43,093 nt of DNA from Pseudomonadota bacterium (GCA_018817425.1 JAHITX010000077.1:1-43093); one strand, 5' to 3'. Shown: positions 16,462 through 26,397, counted from the stretch's first letter. The notes: generated by a model from the letters alone, not told the origin. Numbers and translations: made by a program.

Positions 16462-17154
16462 ATGGGCAATGGAAACAATGAAAATTATTTAATAAGAATG
16501 TTTCATGTTTACAGGCGATATGGAAACAAGACAGCCCTTTTTGATATTAACCTGGATGTGAGAAAAAACGAATTCATATATATAACCGGTCCCAGTGGCG
16601 CCGGAAAGACGACTCTTCTTAAACTTCTTTACCTTGGAGAGCCAATGTCCGAAGGTCAAATTATCGTAGATGGTGTTAATCTGGCAAGGATAGCAAAAAA
16701 CAAAATGCCGCTTCTTCGAAGAAAATTCGGAATAATATTTCAGGAGTTTAAATTAATACCAGCAAAAACCGTATTTGAAAATATTGCTCTTGTTCTGGAA
16801 GCAGCCGGAAAACAAAACAGGTTTATACAAAAAAAAGTGGGCAGCATGCTTAGAGCTGTGGGTATGGAAGACAGACAGAACTCTTTCCCACTCAGTCTTT
16901 CGGGAGGAGAGCAACAACGTGTTGCAATAGCCAGAGCAATGGCGGGTGATCCGAAGATAATTCTTGCGGATGAGCCGACAGGAAGCCTTGACCCTGATTC
17001 TGCAGAACAGGTAATAGAACTTATTAAAGGATTTCATGCCCGAGGCTCAACGATAATTATCACGACTCACGACACCAAACTTATAAAAAAAACAGGCGGC
17101 AGAATGATACATTTAAAACAAGGCCGTTTGTGGTTACCATCAAATCAGCGCTGA
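16462..17154 (+). CDS. ftsE: Cell-division ABC transporter ATPase FtsE
   Basis: A 230-aa ABC ATPase. Walker [10 protein letters not shown] lies at about residues 43-51, the Q-loop in [18 protein letters not shown], the signature [15 protein letters not shown], and Walker [14 protein letters not shown]. FtsE drives conformational change in FtsX, which switches on septal peptidoglycan hydrolases through EnvC-type partners. One nucleotide separates it from ftsX, and an envC-like gene follows, so the whole pathway is present. The GGAG before the ATG supports the start. Confidence 0.93.
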   Translation: MGNGNNENYLIRMFHVYRRYGNKTALFDINLDVRKNEFIYITGPSGAGKTTLLKLLYLGEPMSEGQIIVDGVNLARIAKNKMPLLRRKFGIIFQEFKLIPAKTVFENIALVLEAAGKQNRFIQKKVGSMLRAVGMEDRQNSFPLSLSGGEQQRVAIARAMAGDPKIILADEPTGSLDPDSAEQVIELIKGFHARGSTIIITTHDTKLIKKTGGRMIHLKQGRLWLPSNQR

Positions 17155-17155
17155 T

Positions 17156-18037
17156 ATGAAACTTCTTTATTTTAAACATGCATTCAATGATATTGTAAAA
17201 AGCAGGTTCTTGCATATCGTTGCAATTATAACACTTGCTTTTGCGGTAATTATTACAAGTTCTATTATTCTTTTTTTCAAAAACACAACCGGCATATTTA
17301 ATATATGGAAAAAAGGAGTAAAGGTAATGGTTTATCTTTCTCCGGAAACTCCCGATGAGGCTATACACGAAATACAAAAGAAGATTTCAGGAATGTATGG
17401 CGTTAAGGATGCTATATTCATTTCAAAAGAAGAAGCTCTTAACATACTTAAGCAACAGATGAAAAGACAACCATCGTTGCTTGAAAATCTCAAAGGCAAT
17501 CCGCTTCCAAATGCATTTGAAATACATTTGATTGAATCTTCGGAAGTATGGGAAAAGATTGAAAGCCTTGTTGCCCATCTTGAATTGATACCACAGGTTG
17601 AAGAAGTTGAGTACGGACAAAAGTGGCTGGCCCGATTTTCAGGTATTATCAATATATTCACTTTGTCAGGATATGCCCTTGGAATCCTTTTCTTTATTGC
17701 TTCAGTGTTCATAGTTGCAAACACGGTACGTCTTGTTCTTTATGCAAAACGCGATGAAATAGAAATTATGCGTCTTGTCGGAGCATCCGATAGCTTTATT
17801 AAAACTCCGCTTTATATTGAATGTATTATACAAGGAGCTGCAGGTGGAATTATCGGTCTTGTTCTGCTTTATATTATTTTTACGTCTTTTATCTCAAATG
17901 TTGGCAAGGGCATGACATCAGATCTTATAAATATAAATTTTTTTTCTTTTAGTGCGTTGTCAACAATTTTGATCTGCAGCATGTTTATAGGATGGCTCGG
18001 TTGTTTTGTGTCTTTAAAAAATTTTCTGAAAAATTAG
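17156..18037 (+). CDS. ftsX: Cell-division permease FtsX
   Basis: A 293-aa inner-membrane protein with the FtsX pattern. A first helix (residues about 22-42) is followed by a periplasmic domain (VMVYLSPETPDEAIHEIQ, and EALNILKQQM), then three helices from about residue 170 onward. The conserved LYAKRDEIEIMRLVGASDSF loop lies between helices 2 and 3. It forms a complex with FtsE and relays ATP hydrolysis to an EnvC-like activator in the periplasm. Normal length. Confidence 0.92.
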   Translation: MKLLYFKHAFNDIVKSRFLHIVAIITLAFAVIITSSIILFFKNTTGIFNIWKKGVKVMVYLSPETPDEAIHEIQKKISGMYGVKDAIFISKEEALNILKQQMKRQPSLLENLKGNPLPNAFEIHLIESSEVWEKIESLVAHLELIPQVEEVEYGQKWLARFSGIINIFTLSGYALGILFFIASVFIVANTVRLVLYAKRDEIEIMRLVGASDSFIKTPLYIECIIQGAAGGIIGLVLLYIIFTSFISNVGKGMTSDLININFFSFSALSTILICSMFIGWLGCFVSLKNFLKN

Positions 18038-18147
18038 AGAAGAACAAGGATATCAGAGACCCGCGGTCAGGGATCAGCTCAAGAATTCAAAAGCTTTTCT
18101 TTTTGGCTTTTGGTCTATGTTTCCTATAAAAAAAGTCTGGATACGGT

Positions 18148-19398
18148 ATGTTGTTTAATAGAGTATCGCTTATTAAAACTTCTGCTCTTTGTGCCGCAAT
18201 ATTTTTTCTTGTTTTTCTTGCAGGAGTAAACGGCGGTTCTGTTCCCAAGAAAACAGGATCAAAAGATAAGCCTTCTTCAAAGGATTCAAAAACAAAATTA
18301 TCCCAAGGCATAGGGAAACTGCAACAGAAGGCAATACTTATTGATAATCAAATCGAGCAAAGCAAAGCTGAAATTGAAAGTATAAAAAAGGAAGAATCAC
18401 TGGTTTTACACAACCTGAATGAACAGGATATTGCAATTGATAATATAAGAAAGAATATATCTTCTTTAAGAAGAGAACTCGAAGCTGCAAGCAGACAAAT
18501 AGAAAAAATCAAAGGTGAAATAGAAAATATCGATAATGAAATCAAAGAATCGGAACGCTATATTTCAAAGCGTCTTGTTGCTCTTTATAAACTAAACCGG
18601 CTTGGCAGGATACATGTTCTTGCATCTGTGGATTCCATTTATGAAATCATTCAGCGTGAAATGTATTTTGAACGAATCCTTGACAGCGATAAAAAAGAGA
18701 TTGATAAATTATTTGAAAACAGAAACAGATTATGCCAGTTGCAAATCAATTTAAATGAAAAAAATGCCGGTTATAAATCAGGGGAAAAATCTCTTGAAGA
18801 AGAGATTGCAAAGATCTCTTTTGAAAGACAAAAACGTGCACAATTTCTTGATGAAATCCGAAGCAAAAAAACACTTGAGATAGCAGCAGTAAACGCTCTT
18901 GAGAATGCTGCAAAACAACTTGATGATGCTATACAAACCCTAAGCGCAGAAAAGAACGGAACTAATTTATTGCAAAATGCTTCCTTTAAGGACCCTGCAT
19001 CATTTAAAGGGTTGCTTAACCTGCCTGTCAAGGGTAAAATAGTCTCAAGTTTTGGCACTTACCATAATAACAAATATAATACCACCAATTTTAAGAGTGG
19101 AATTGATATAGAGTCTGAAATAGGTGAGCCAATAAGATCGGTTATTCCTGGTAAAATAATATACTCCGGATGGTTTAAAGGATATGGAAACATGATTATA
19201 GTCGATCATGGCAAAAGTTTTTATACTGTATATGCACATCTTGAAGAAAGTTTTAAATCAAAAGGTGATGTGGTAGAAGCTGATGAAGTAATTGCATCAG
19301 CCGGTGACACCGGTTCTTTAGCCGGTTCCGGACTTTATTTCGAAATCAGGCATCATGGGAAACCAATCAATCCTATAAAATGGTTTAAGAAGCAATAA
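18148..19398 (+). CDS. envC: EnvC-like murein hydrolase activator with degenerate LytM domain
   Basis: A 416-aa periplasmic protein. A signal anchor (residues about 8-28) is followed by a long coiled coil (about 45-255) and a C-terminal LytM/M23 domain. Two of the zinc-site residues are replaced: the usual HxGxD is KSGID (His to Lys) and HLHFE is GLYFE. Only YAHL keeps its His. Such degenerate LytM domains act as activators of amidases, not as enzymes. The position right after ftsEX and before ctpA and a yibQ-like gene matches the EnvC role. A 110-nt gap after ftsX holds a weak hairpin only. Confidence 0.88.
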   Translation: MLFNRVSLIKTSALCAAIFFLVFLAGVNGGSVPKKTGSKDKPSSKDSKTKLSQGIGKLQQKAILIDNQIEQSKAEIESIKKEESLVLHNLNEQDIAIDNIRKNISSLRRELEAASRQIEKIKGEIENIDNEIKESERYISKRLVALYKLNRLGRIHVLASVDSIYEIIQREMYFERILDSDKKEIDKLFENRNRLCQLQINLNEKNAGYKSGEKSLEEEIAKISFERQKRAQFLDEIRSKKTLEIAAVNALENAAKQLDDAIQTLSAEKNGTNLLQNASFKDPASFKGLLNLPVKGKIVSSFGTYHNNKYNTTNFKSGIDIESEIGEPIRSVIPGKIIYSGWFKGYGNMIIVDHGKSFYTVYAHLEESFKSKGDVVEADEVIASAGDTGSLAGSGLYFEIRHHGKPINPIKWFKKQ

Positions 19399-19409
19399 AA
19401 GGAGAAAAT

Positions 19410-20828
19410 ATGGGCCAGAAAAAAAACAACCATATCAGGCTTTGGGTTATGGTTATAATTGCTGTCGGTTTTTTAACCATAGGCGCAGGTTTTTACCGTA
19501 ATCTTTCTGCAAATAATGAAGAAACCTATAAGGGATTGAAAATTTTCAGTGATGTTCTTGAAATAATAGAAAATGATTATGTTGATACTGTTGATACAAA
19601 AGAACTGGTTCAAAAGGCTATTCAAGGTATGATCAGAGGCCTTGATCCGCATTCTTCGCTTCTTCCACCGGAAGCCCTGGAAGATTTACAGATTGATTCC
19701 GAAGGAGAATTTCCCGGCATAGGTATTCATATAACACTTTTAAATGATCTTGTTACGGTTATTTCCCCCATTGAAGGAACACCTGCTTTTAAAGCCGGCA
19801 TAAAAGCAAAGGATAAAATTATCAAGATAGATGGAGTTACTCCCAAAGATTTAAGGGATGCCGTAAGCAAAATGAGAGGCCCGAAAGGCACATCTGTTGT
19901 TGTAACTATATTTCGTGAAGGAGCTACAGACCCAATCGATTTTACCCTTGTGCGCGATATAATTCCTGTAAAAAGCATCAAATCCATATCAATCAAACCC
20001 GGATATGGCTATATATGGATTACCAACTTTACAGGAAATACTACAGAGGATTTTATAAAAGCTCTTGATAAACTTGAGTCGGATTCCGTTCCCTTAAAAG
20101 GTCTTATACTTGACCTTCGTGATAATGGAGGCGGTCTTTTAAAACAGGCTTTAAATATTTCCGATGTTTTTCTTGAAAAAGGAAAGATTTTATCAATCGA
20201 GGGAAGACATAAGAAGAATTCAAGAGTTTTTAAAGCTCATGCCGATAAGATAAAGCGTACTTACCCTATAATTGTTCTTGTTAATGGTGGAAGTGCAAGT
20301 GCTGCTGAAATTGTTGCCGGGGCATTACAGGATCATAAAAGGGCGCTGATATTAGGGACAACTTCATTCGGAAAAGGATCTGTGCAGAGTGTTGAACCTT
20401 TAAGAGATGGCTATGCTCTCAAGCTGACAATAGCCAGATACTACACCCCAAGTGGCCGATCTATACAAGCTAAAGGAATTGAGCCGGATGTTGTACTACG
20501 GCATAAAACAATTGGTGATGAAAGTACTTATGATGATGGAGGCATGCTGAAAGAAAAGGATTTAAAAAATCACCTTAATGCAAATCCTGATGAAGAAAAA
20601 AATGATGGAGAATCCGATTCGAATATTATAAAAGATAAAGACCCGGAAACGAAAAAGGGTAAAGATAAAAAAGACGGCAGAAAGAAAACAAAAATGCGCG
20701 ACTTTGATTACAGGCTTGGCCCACTTACTATAGAAGGTCTCCAGTCCGATAATCAGGTGATGCATGCGCTTGAGATTTTATTAAGTTATGAAATATTCAA
20801 GGATAGATTGAATAATACTGCGGATTGA
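19410..20828 (+). CDS. ctpA: Carboxy-terminal processing protease (S41)
   Basis: A 472-aa periplasmic serine protease. It has an N-terminal anchor (residues about 10-30), a PDZ domain (GIGIHITLLNDLVTVISPIE, and GIKAKDKIIKIDG), then the protease core. The catalytic serine is in NGGSASAAEIVAGAL and the lysine in TTSFGKGSVQ. A highly charged Lys/Asp/Glu linker (about residues 375-435) precedes a short conserved C-terminal segment. CtpA-type proteases trim C-termini of envelope proteins, including hydrolases. RBS AGGAG; 11 nt after envC, so same operon. Confidence 0.93.
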   Translation: MGQKKNNHIRLWVMVIIAVGFLTIGAGFYRNLSANNEETYKGLKIFSDVLEIIENDYVDTVDTKELVQKAIQGMIRGLDPHSSLLPPEALEDLQIDSEGEFPGIGIHITLLNDLVTVISPIEGTPAFKAGIKAKDKIIKIDGVTPKDLRDAVSKMRGPKGTSVVVTIFREGATDPIDFTLVRDIIPVKSIKSISIKPGYGYIWITNFTGNTTEDFIKALDKLESDSVPLKGLILDLRDNGGGLLKQALNISDVFLEKGKILSIEGRHKKNSRVFKAHADKIKRTYPIIVLVNGGSASAAEIVAGALQDHKRALILGTTSFGKGSVQSVEPLRDGYALKLTIARYYTPSGRSIQAKGIEPDVVLRHKTIGDESTYDDGGMLKEKDLKNHLNANPDEEKNDGESDSNIIKDKDPETKKGKDKKDGRKKTKMRDFDYRLGPLTIEGLQSDNQVMHALEILLSYEIFKDRLNNTAD

Positions 20829-20885
20829 ATAATCTAAATATAATAATATAGTGTCTAAATACTGTACGGTGCATTGTTTTAAATT

Positions 20886-21869
20886 ATGGCTAAAAGAAAA
20901 AAAGAAAAAAAGAAAAAAAAGGGATCGAAAAAAGTAAAAAATTTAAGATTTAATATTTTAAAAGCTTGTGCAGGTTTATTTGTTTTACTGTTTTTAGTGG
21001 TTGGGGTTGGTTTTTTATATAATTACTATATTTCAAGACATAAGCCTATTCCTATTCCCGTAAAACAAACGGCTCCTTTGAAAATAAAAATACAAAAGAA
21101 AAAAACCGTATCAAAACCGCCTGTTTTTGAAGTTTACCCGAAAGAAGAAAGACAATATATAAAAATTAAACCAAAGGGCAAAGCAATTCCTGACCGCCAT
21201 TTGCCTAATGTGGCAATAATCATAGATGATGTTGGATATCATCCTGATCTTGAAAATAAATTCCTGCAACTTGATGCTATCTTTACCTTTTCGGTATTAC
21301 CTTTCAGTCCGCACAAAAAAAGCATAATTAAAGCAGCACAAAAAAAAGGAAGGGAAATAATGCTCCACCTTCCAATGGAGCCGAAAGAATTCCCGGCAAT
21401 TTCTCCAGGTCCCGGCGCTCTGCTTACAACCATGAATCCCGACCAGCTTATAAACCAGCTTAATAAAGATATTGATGATGTTCCTTTTATCAAAGGCGTA
21501 AATAATCATATGGGCTCAAAAATGACGGCCTCAGATACTCAGATGTATCAGATTGTATCGGTTCTTAAACAAAGGGGGCTTTATTTCATTGACAGCAGAA
21601 CAGCACCAAAAACTTATGGCAAAGAATCGGCAAAGCTATTTAAAATATCTTTCGCCGAGAGGGATGTATTTATAGATCATAAACAGGACAAAGAATTTAT
21701 AAGAAAACAGATCCATGAACTTATTAATATAGCCAACAGGCATGGCGAAGCTGTTGCAATAATACATCCGTATCCTATAACATATGAGGTAATTTCAGAA
21801 ATGCTTCCTTATATGAAGAAAAAAATAAACCTTGTACCTGCTTCAGCAATTGTTAAAGATTTAAGTTGA
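20886..21869 (+). CDS. YibQ-like divergent polysaccharide deacetylase
   Basis: A 327-aa protein with an extremely basic N-terminus (Lys-rich, residues 2-20), one membrane helix (about 27-48), a proline- and lysine-rich linker, and a divergent polysaccharide deacetylase domain from about residue 105. Family marks: VAIIIDDVGY, FSVLPFSPH, IMLHLPMEP, VNNHMGSKMTA, FIDSRTAP and AIIHPYP. YibQ is often encoded next to envC, as here. Its exact substrate is unknown; an envelope or murein role is inferred from context. Confidence 0.88.
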   Translation: MAKRKKEKKKKKGSKKVKNLRFNILKACAGLFVLLFLVVGVGFLYNYYISRHKPIPIPVKQTAPLKIKIQKKKTVSKPPVFEVYPKEERQYIKIKPKGKAIPDRHLPNVAIIIDDVGYHPDLENKFLQLDAIFTFSVLPFSPHKKSIIKAAQKKGREIMLHLPMEPKEFPAISPGPGALLTTMNPDQLINQLNKDIDDVPFIKGVNNHMGSKMTASDTQMYQIVSVLKQRGLYFIDSRTAPKTYGKESAKLFKISFAERDVFIDHKQDKEFIRKQIHELINIANRHGEAVAIIHPYPITYEVISEMLPYMKKKINLVPASAIVKDLS

Positions 21870-21903
21870 ACTTAATACAAGCAAACAGCTCCGGGAAAGA
21901 CTT

Positions 21904-22446
21904 ATGAATATAATTAAAACTGATCTTGAAGATGTTATTTTAATAGAGCCACCTGTTTTTTCAGACAACAGAGGGTATTTTACAGAAGTATACAAGAAGA
22001 GCGTATATGATCCTCTTGGTATAGACAGAAATTTTGTGCAGGATAACCTTTCCTGTTCTTCAAAAGATGTATTAAGAGGTTTGCACTATCAGATAAAACA
22101 AAAACAGGCAAAACTGGTTCAGGTTATTAAAGGGGAAGTATTTGATGTAGCTGTTGATCTAAGGCCACATTCAAAAACTTTCGGCAAATGGGAAAGTTTT
22201 ATTCTTTCGGACAAAAACAACCGCCGCCTTTTTATACCTGAAGATTTCGCCCACGGTTTCTGTGTTTTAAGCGATACAGCTTATCTTTTATACAAGTGCT
22301 CTGAGTATTATGCCCCTGGTGATGAAGGAGGCATAATTTGGTGCGATGATATATTAAATATAAAATGGCCTGTAAAAAACCCCATAATATCGGAAAAGGA
22401 CAAACAACTTCCCTCCTTTTCTAAAGTTTTCGGTAAAATAAAATGA
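21904..22446 (+). CDS. rfbC: dTDP-4-dehydrorhamnose 3,5-epimerase
   Basis: A 180-aa cupin-fold epimerase for dTDP-L-rhamnose synthesis. Family marks: FSDNRGYFTEVYKKS, QDNLSCSSKDVLRGLHYQ with the catalytic His, VFDVAVDLRPHSKTFGKW, and IPEDFAHGFCVLSDTAYLLY. It inverts C3 and C5 of dTDP-4-keto-6-deoxyglucose. It overlaps rfbD by 4 nt, so the last two steps of the pathway are coupled. rfbA and rfbB are not in the window. Confidence 0.95.
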   Translation: MNIIKTDLEDVILIEPPVFSDNRGYFTEVYKKSVYDPLGIDRNFVQDNLSCSSKDVLRGLHYQIKQKQAKLVQVIKGEVFDVAVDLRPHSKTFGKWESFILSDKNNRRLFIPEDFAHGFCVLSDTAYLLYKCSEYYAPGDEGGIIWCDDILNIKWPVKNPIISEKDKQLPSFSKVFGKIK

Positions 22447-23327
22447 AAATACTTGTAATAGGGTCACAAGGACAGCTGGGATGGGATTTGTTAAAAGAAG
22501 CTAAATCATTCGGTTTTGAAGCTACAGGTTTTGATCTTCCGCAAATCGACATAAGCATCAAATCGGATGTAGAAAAAATTATAAACGATTTTAATCCAAC
22601 TATTGTTGTAAATGCAGCGGCTTACACAAATGTGGATAAAGCTGAAGAAGAAAGCAAAGTCTGTTTTGCAGCAAACTGTTTTGGTCCGGAAAACATTGCT
22701 GCCGTTTGCAATAGTCTTTCAATTCCGCTGATTCATATTTCAACCGATTATGTTTTTGATGGAAGCGCAAATACTCCTTACACTGAAACAGATAAGATAT
22801 CCCCGATAAGTGTATATGGTAAAAGCAAGGCAGAAGGCGAAATTTTGGTAAGAAATACTATAGAAAAGCATATAATAATAAGAACTTCATGGCTTTACGG
22901 CATACACGGAAATAATTTTGTTAAAACTATTTTAAGACTTGGAAAAGATAAAGAAGTAATCAGTGTTGTATCCGATCAGTATGGCTCCCCGACTTTTGCC
23001 ACTGATCTTGCAAATGCTGTATTAACTGTTTCTTCTCAGGTCAAAAACGGTAACAGCAATATCTGGGGAACTTACAATTTTTGCGGCGCAGGAATAACCA
23101 CCTGGCATGAATTTGCAGAAAAGATAATAGAAGAAGCAAAACAATACATGCAAATAAAAACAACCATGGTAAAACCGATTGCATCAAAAGATTATCCTGT
23201 AAAAGCCGAAAGGCCTTCTTATTCTGCTCTTGATTGCAGTCTGATTAAAAGGCAATTCGGGATATCTCCGAAACCCTGGCAGGAAAGCCTGAAAGCCTCA
23301 ATAAAAATAATTTGCAGTAATACATGA
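22443..23327 (+). CDS. rfbD: dTDP-4-dehydrorhamnose reductase
   Basis: A 294-aa short-chain reductase. The Rossmann motif is GSQGQLGWDL, the NAD-binding NAAAYTNVDKAEEE follows, and the catalytic pair is Y-x3-K in SVYGKSKAEGE, with STDYVFDGS before it. It makes dTDP-L-rhamnose, a sugar of O-antigen and other surface glycans. It overlaps rfbC by 4 nt and precedes the U32 gene by 27 nt. Confidence 0.95.
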   Translation: MKILVIGSQGQLGWDLLKEAKSFGFEATGFDLPQIDISIKSDVEKIINDFNPTIVVNAAAYTNVDKAEEESKVCFAANCFGPENIAAVCNSLSIPLIHISTDYVFDGSANTPYTETDKISPISVYGKSKAEGEILVRNTIEKHIIIRTSWLYGIHGNNFVKTILRLGKDKEVISVVSDQYGSPTFATDLANAVLTVSSQVKNGNSNIWGTYNFCGAGITTWHEFAEKIIEEAKQYMQIKTTMVKPIASKDYPVKAERPSYSALDCSLIKRQFGISPKPWQESLKASIKIICSNT

Positions 23328-23354
23328 AAGAATTTTCTGCCACGGCTAAAGCCC

Positions 23355-24584
23355 ATGTCTAATAAGGTAAACAAAAAAATTGAACTCCTTGCCCCGGCCG
23401 GGAATTTTGAAAAGCTTGAAATTGCCATCCATTACGGTGCTGATGCGATTTATCTGGCAGGAAAAGACTTTTCTTTAAGAAATTTTTCAGGAAATTTTAC
23501 AATTGATGAACTAAACGAAGCTGTTCGGTTTGCCGGCAAAGCCGGGGTAAAAGTGTATGTTGCATGCAATATATTTTCAAGAAACAACGAGCAAAAAGCC
23601 ATAAAAGATTATTTAAAGAGCCTTTCAGAAATTGCACCTGATGCAGTAATTATTGCAGATCCCGGCATATTGCTTGAGGCAAAAAACATAATGCCTGATA
23701 TGCCTATACATTTAAGCACACAGGCAAACACCACAAGTTACAAGGCAGCTTTGTTCTGGAAAAATATTGGTGTTACAAGAATAAATACGGCCCGTGAGCT
23801 TTCTTTAAAAGAAATCAAAGAAATAGCTTCATTGGGTGAAGTTGAAATAGAAGCTTTTGTTCACGGTGCAATGTGCATATCATATTCGGGGCGCTGTTTG
23901 TTAAGCAATTTTATGGAAAACCGTGACAGCAATCATGGCATGTGCTGCCATCCGTGCAGATTTAGCTATGCGGTTGTTGAACAGACACGACCCGGCGAAT
24001 ATATGCCAATTGGAGAAGACAGCCGTGGCACATATATCTTTAACTCAAAAGATTTGTGTATGATCGGCCACATTCCTGAAATGATAGATGCAGGCATATC
24101 TTCTTTAAAGATTGAAGGCCGCATGAAGGGAATAAACTATCTTGCTTCAACAGTCAGGGTTTACAGGGAAGCTATCGACTCATGGTATGAATCTCCGGCA
24201 GAATTTGAAGTAAAAGAAGAATGGATAAAAGAGCTTGGCAGAATAAGCAACAGAGGATACTGCACAGGATTCTACTTTGGTAATACGAGAGAAACTGTGC
24301 CGAACTATCTTGATATAAAGCCTGCTACCAAACGCACATTTATAGGTAAAGTCATTGGATCTGAAAATGGAAATATGGCAATTATTCAAGTGCGAAACAA
24401 ATTATTTTTAAACGACAAGGTTGATATACTGTGCATTAAAGGCCCGGCAAAACATGATACAATAAGAAGAATAACGGATACAAATGGGCAACAACTTGAT
24501 TTTGCCCAGCCCGGAAGTATTGTAAGCATACTGTTTGACAATAAATGTAAAATAAATGATCTTGTAAGAAAGATAGAACTATAA
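23355..24584 (+). CDS. U32 peptidase-family protein (TrhP/YegQ-like)
   Basis: A 409-aa U32 family member. Landmarks: LLAPAGNFEKLEIAIHYGAD, the signature EAFVHGAMCISYSGRCLLSN, then MCCHPCR, giving the four Cys expected to hold an iron-sulfur cluster, and SLKIEGRMKG. Relatives of this length (TrhP/YegQ) take part in tRNA uridine hydroxylation; others were named as collagenases. I favour the tRNA role but cannot decide. It probably continues the rfb operon. Confidence 0.9.
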   Translation: MSNKVNKKIELLAPAGNFEKLEIAIHYGADAIYLAGKDFSLRNFSGNFTIDELNEAVRFAGKAGVKVYVACNIFSRNNEQKAIKDYLKSLSEIAPDAVIIADPGILLEAKNIMPDMPIHLSTQANTTSYKAALFWKNIGVTRINTARELSLKEIKEIASLGEVEIEAFVHGAMCISYSGRCLLSNFMENRDSNHGMCCHPCRFSYAVVEQTRPGEYMPIGEDSRGTYIFNSKDLCMIGHIPEMIDAGISSLKIEGRMKGINYLASTVRVYREAIDSWYESPAEFEVKEEWIKELGRISNRGYCTGFYFGNTRETVPNYLDIKPATKRTFIGKVIGSENGNMAIIQVRNKLFLNDKVDILCIKGPAKHDTIRRITDTNGQQLDFAQPGSIVSILFDNKCKINDLVRKIEL

Positions 24585-24600
24585 CCATTGGAGGGAAAAT

Positions 24601-25116
24601 ATGAGAGGTTACATCCAGGTATATACCGGAAACGGGAAAGGAAAGACAACAGCGGCATTGGGCCTGTCAATTAGAGCTGCGGGAGCCGGCCTGAAGGTTT
24701 ATATTGCTCAATTTATCAAGATGGGCCTTTACAGCGAAATAAAAGCCCTTGAAAAATTTTCCGGTCAGATAACAGTAGAACAATTCGGACTTGGGCGATT
24801 TATTAAAGGCAAACCTTCTAAAGAAGATATTGAAGCAGCCCATAAAGGAATTGCAAAAATAAAGAACTTAATGAATTCATCTAAATACGACATTATAGTT
24901 CTTGAAGAAGCAAATTCAGCTTCTTCATGCGGCGTTATATCTGTTGAAGACATCCTTGATATTATAGCATTAAAACCTGATAATGTTGAACTTGTCATAA
25001 CAGGCCGGGGAGCCGATCCAAAAGTAATTGAAAAAGCCGACCTTGTTACGGAAATGAAAGAAATCAAACATTACTATAATAATGGGGTACAGGCGAGAGT
25101 TGGAATAGAAAAGTAA
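24601..25116 (+). CDS. cobO: Corrinoid adenosyltransferase CobO
   Basis: A 171-aa ATP:corrinoid adenosyltransferase of the CobA/CobO type. It has the P-loop GNGKGKTTAALG near the N-terminus, the hallmark IAQFIKMG segment, and a VLEEANSASSCGVIS block in place of the usual LDE-(I/V)-N. It adds the 5'-deoxyadenosyl ligand to cobalt, so the cell makes or salvages adenosylcobalamin. RBS GGAGGG. A decayed cobB lies far away at 41640-41990. No cobalamin riboswitch was seen upstream. Confidence 0.92.
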   Translation: MRGYIQVYTGNGKGKTTAALGLSIRAAGAGLKVYIAQFIKMGLYSEIKALEKFSGQITVEQFGLGRFIKGKPSKEDIEAAHKGIAKIKNLMNSSKYDIIVLEEANSASSCGVISVEDILDIIALKPDNVELVITGRGADPKVIEKADLVTEMKEIKHYYNNGVQARVGIEK

Positions 25117-25131
25117 TAAAAAACAGGGCAT

Positions 25132-26397
25132 ATGTCTATGAACAAAAAGATCACGATAATAGCTGTTTCTTTCATCATCATTATTAATTCTCTCATTTTT
25201 GTCTTTGCTAGTAATAAATCAAAAACTCCTCACAGGATAGACGAAAAGGTTTTGACTGTTATTGCCGGACAACTTTCGGAAGGAGAAGTTCTTGGCAATA
25301 TCCTGGCAAAACAGGGTGTAGAGCTATTAGATGTTAGTTTAATAACAAATACGTTGAATAAGATTTTTAATCTTAGAAAATGTAATGTAGGGGACAAATG
25401 GAAACTTTATCTTGATAGTAAAGGTAATTTTAATAAATTCGAATATTATGACGGGCCCATGGAATTTTATGTAGTGGAACCGGATATTAATAATAACACA
25501 TTTATTGCTTCAACACATGAAATAAAAGCGAAAAAAATAATAAGAGGAACCCGGGGGAAAATAAAAAATTCATTGTATCAAAGCATGACTTCTTTAAATG
25601 TTCATCCTGAAATGGTTGTGCAATTTGCTGAAATTTTTGCTTCTACAATAGATTTTTTTACTGACTGCCGCCCGGATGACGAATTCAGCATTCTGTGGGA
25701 TTCCTATGTTGATAAAGATGGGGTTGTTTTAAAAGATATAAATATATTGGCTGCTTCCTATACAAGATCAGGATATACACATAATGCCTTTTATTATAAA
25801 ACGCCTGATGGAAACGGTAACTATTATGATGAAAACGGGGACAGTGTTGAAGCGGTATTTTTAAAAGCTCCCCTTAACTACAGAAGAATATCTTCCTATT
25901 TTACCCGCAAAAGATATCATCCCATATTAAAAAAATACCGCCCTCATCTTGGGATTGACTACGCAGCACCAAGGGGTACCCCTATTTCTGCCATAGGTGA
26001 CGGTGTCATTACTGCGGCTGGAAGAAGAAGAGATGGGCTTGGCACAACGATAATAATAAAGCATCCCAATAACCACAAATCCTGGTATGGACATTTGTCC
26101 AAAATAGCAAAAGGAGTTTTACGGGGTTCCCGTGTAAAAAAAGGCCAGGTTATAGGATATGTGGGAGCAACGGGTCTTGCTACCGGCCCTCATCTTGACT
26201 TCCGTTTGCAGAATGGCAAAACGTTTGTTAATTTTCTTGCGCTGAAGATGCCTCCTTCTCATCCTCTACCGGAGAAGTATCAAAAAAATTTCGAGGTCGC
26301 AAAAAATATGCTTATGGAAACAACAGACAATCTAAAACCTGGAGAAATTACTTTTTTTCAGAATAAAAAGGCAAGAAAACTGTATTCGCTGTATTGA
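25132..26397 (+). CDS. M23 family murein endopeptidase (MepM-like)
   Basis: A 421-aa envelope protein. It has an N-terminal anchor (about residues 7-27), an OapA/LysM-like region, a central domain, and an M23 peptidase domain near the C-terminus: HLGIDYAAPRGTPISAIGDG, WYGHLSKIA and GPHLDFRL. The last motif has Asp where most M23 enzymes have the zinc-binding second His (HLHF). This variant seems common in a delta-proteobacterial subfamily, and Asp can still bind zinc, so activity is likely. ATG at 25138 is an alternative start with better ribosome-site spacing. Confidence 0.88.
   Translation: MSMNKKITIIAVSFIIIINSLIFVFASNKSKTPHRIDEKVLTVIAGQLSEGEVLGNILAKQGVELLDVSLITNTLNKIFNLRKCNVGDKWKLYLDSKGNFNKFEYYDGPMEFYVVEPDINNNTFIASTHEIKAKKIIRGTRGKIKNSLYQSMTSLNVHPEMVVQFAEIFASTIDFFTDCRPDDEFSILWDSYVDKDGVVLKDINILAASYTRSGYTHNAFYYKTPDGNGNYYDENGDSVEAVFLKAPLNYRRISSYFTRKRYHPILKKYRPHLGIDYAAPRGTPISAIGDGVITAAGRRRDGLGTTIIIKHPNNHKSWYGHLSKIAKGVLRGSRVKKGQVIGYVGATGLATGPHLDFRLQNGKTFVNFLALKMPPSHPLPEKYQKNFEVAKNMLMETTDNLKPGEITFFQNKKARKLYSLY

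Noticed and set aside
18100-18120. Terminator between ftsX and envC (CAAAAGC and GCTTTTG arms)
   Set aside because: The stem is short and AT-rich, with no following T run on the plus strand. Treated as insignificant.
18087-18311. 74-codon minus-strand frame between ftsX and envC
   Set aside because: It mostly overlaps the envC signal region antisense and has no ribosome site; a shadow frame.
24585-24600. Cobalamin riboswitch upstream of cobO
   Set aside because: The gap to the U32 gene is only 16 bp and no B12-box-like sequence is visible nearby.
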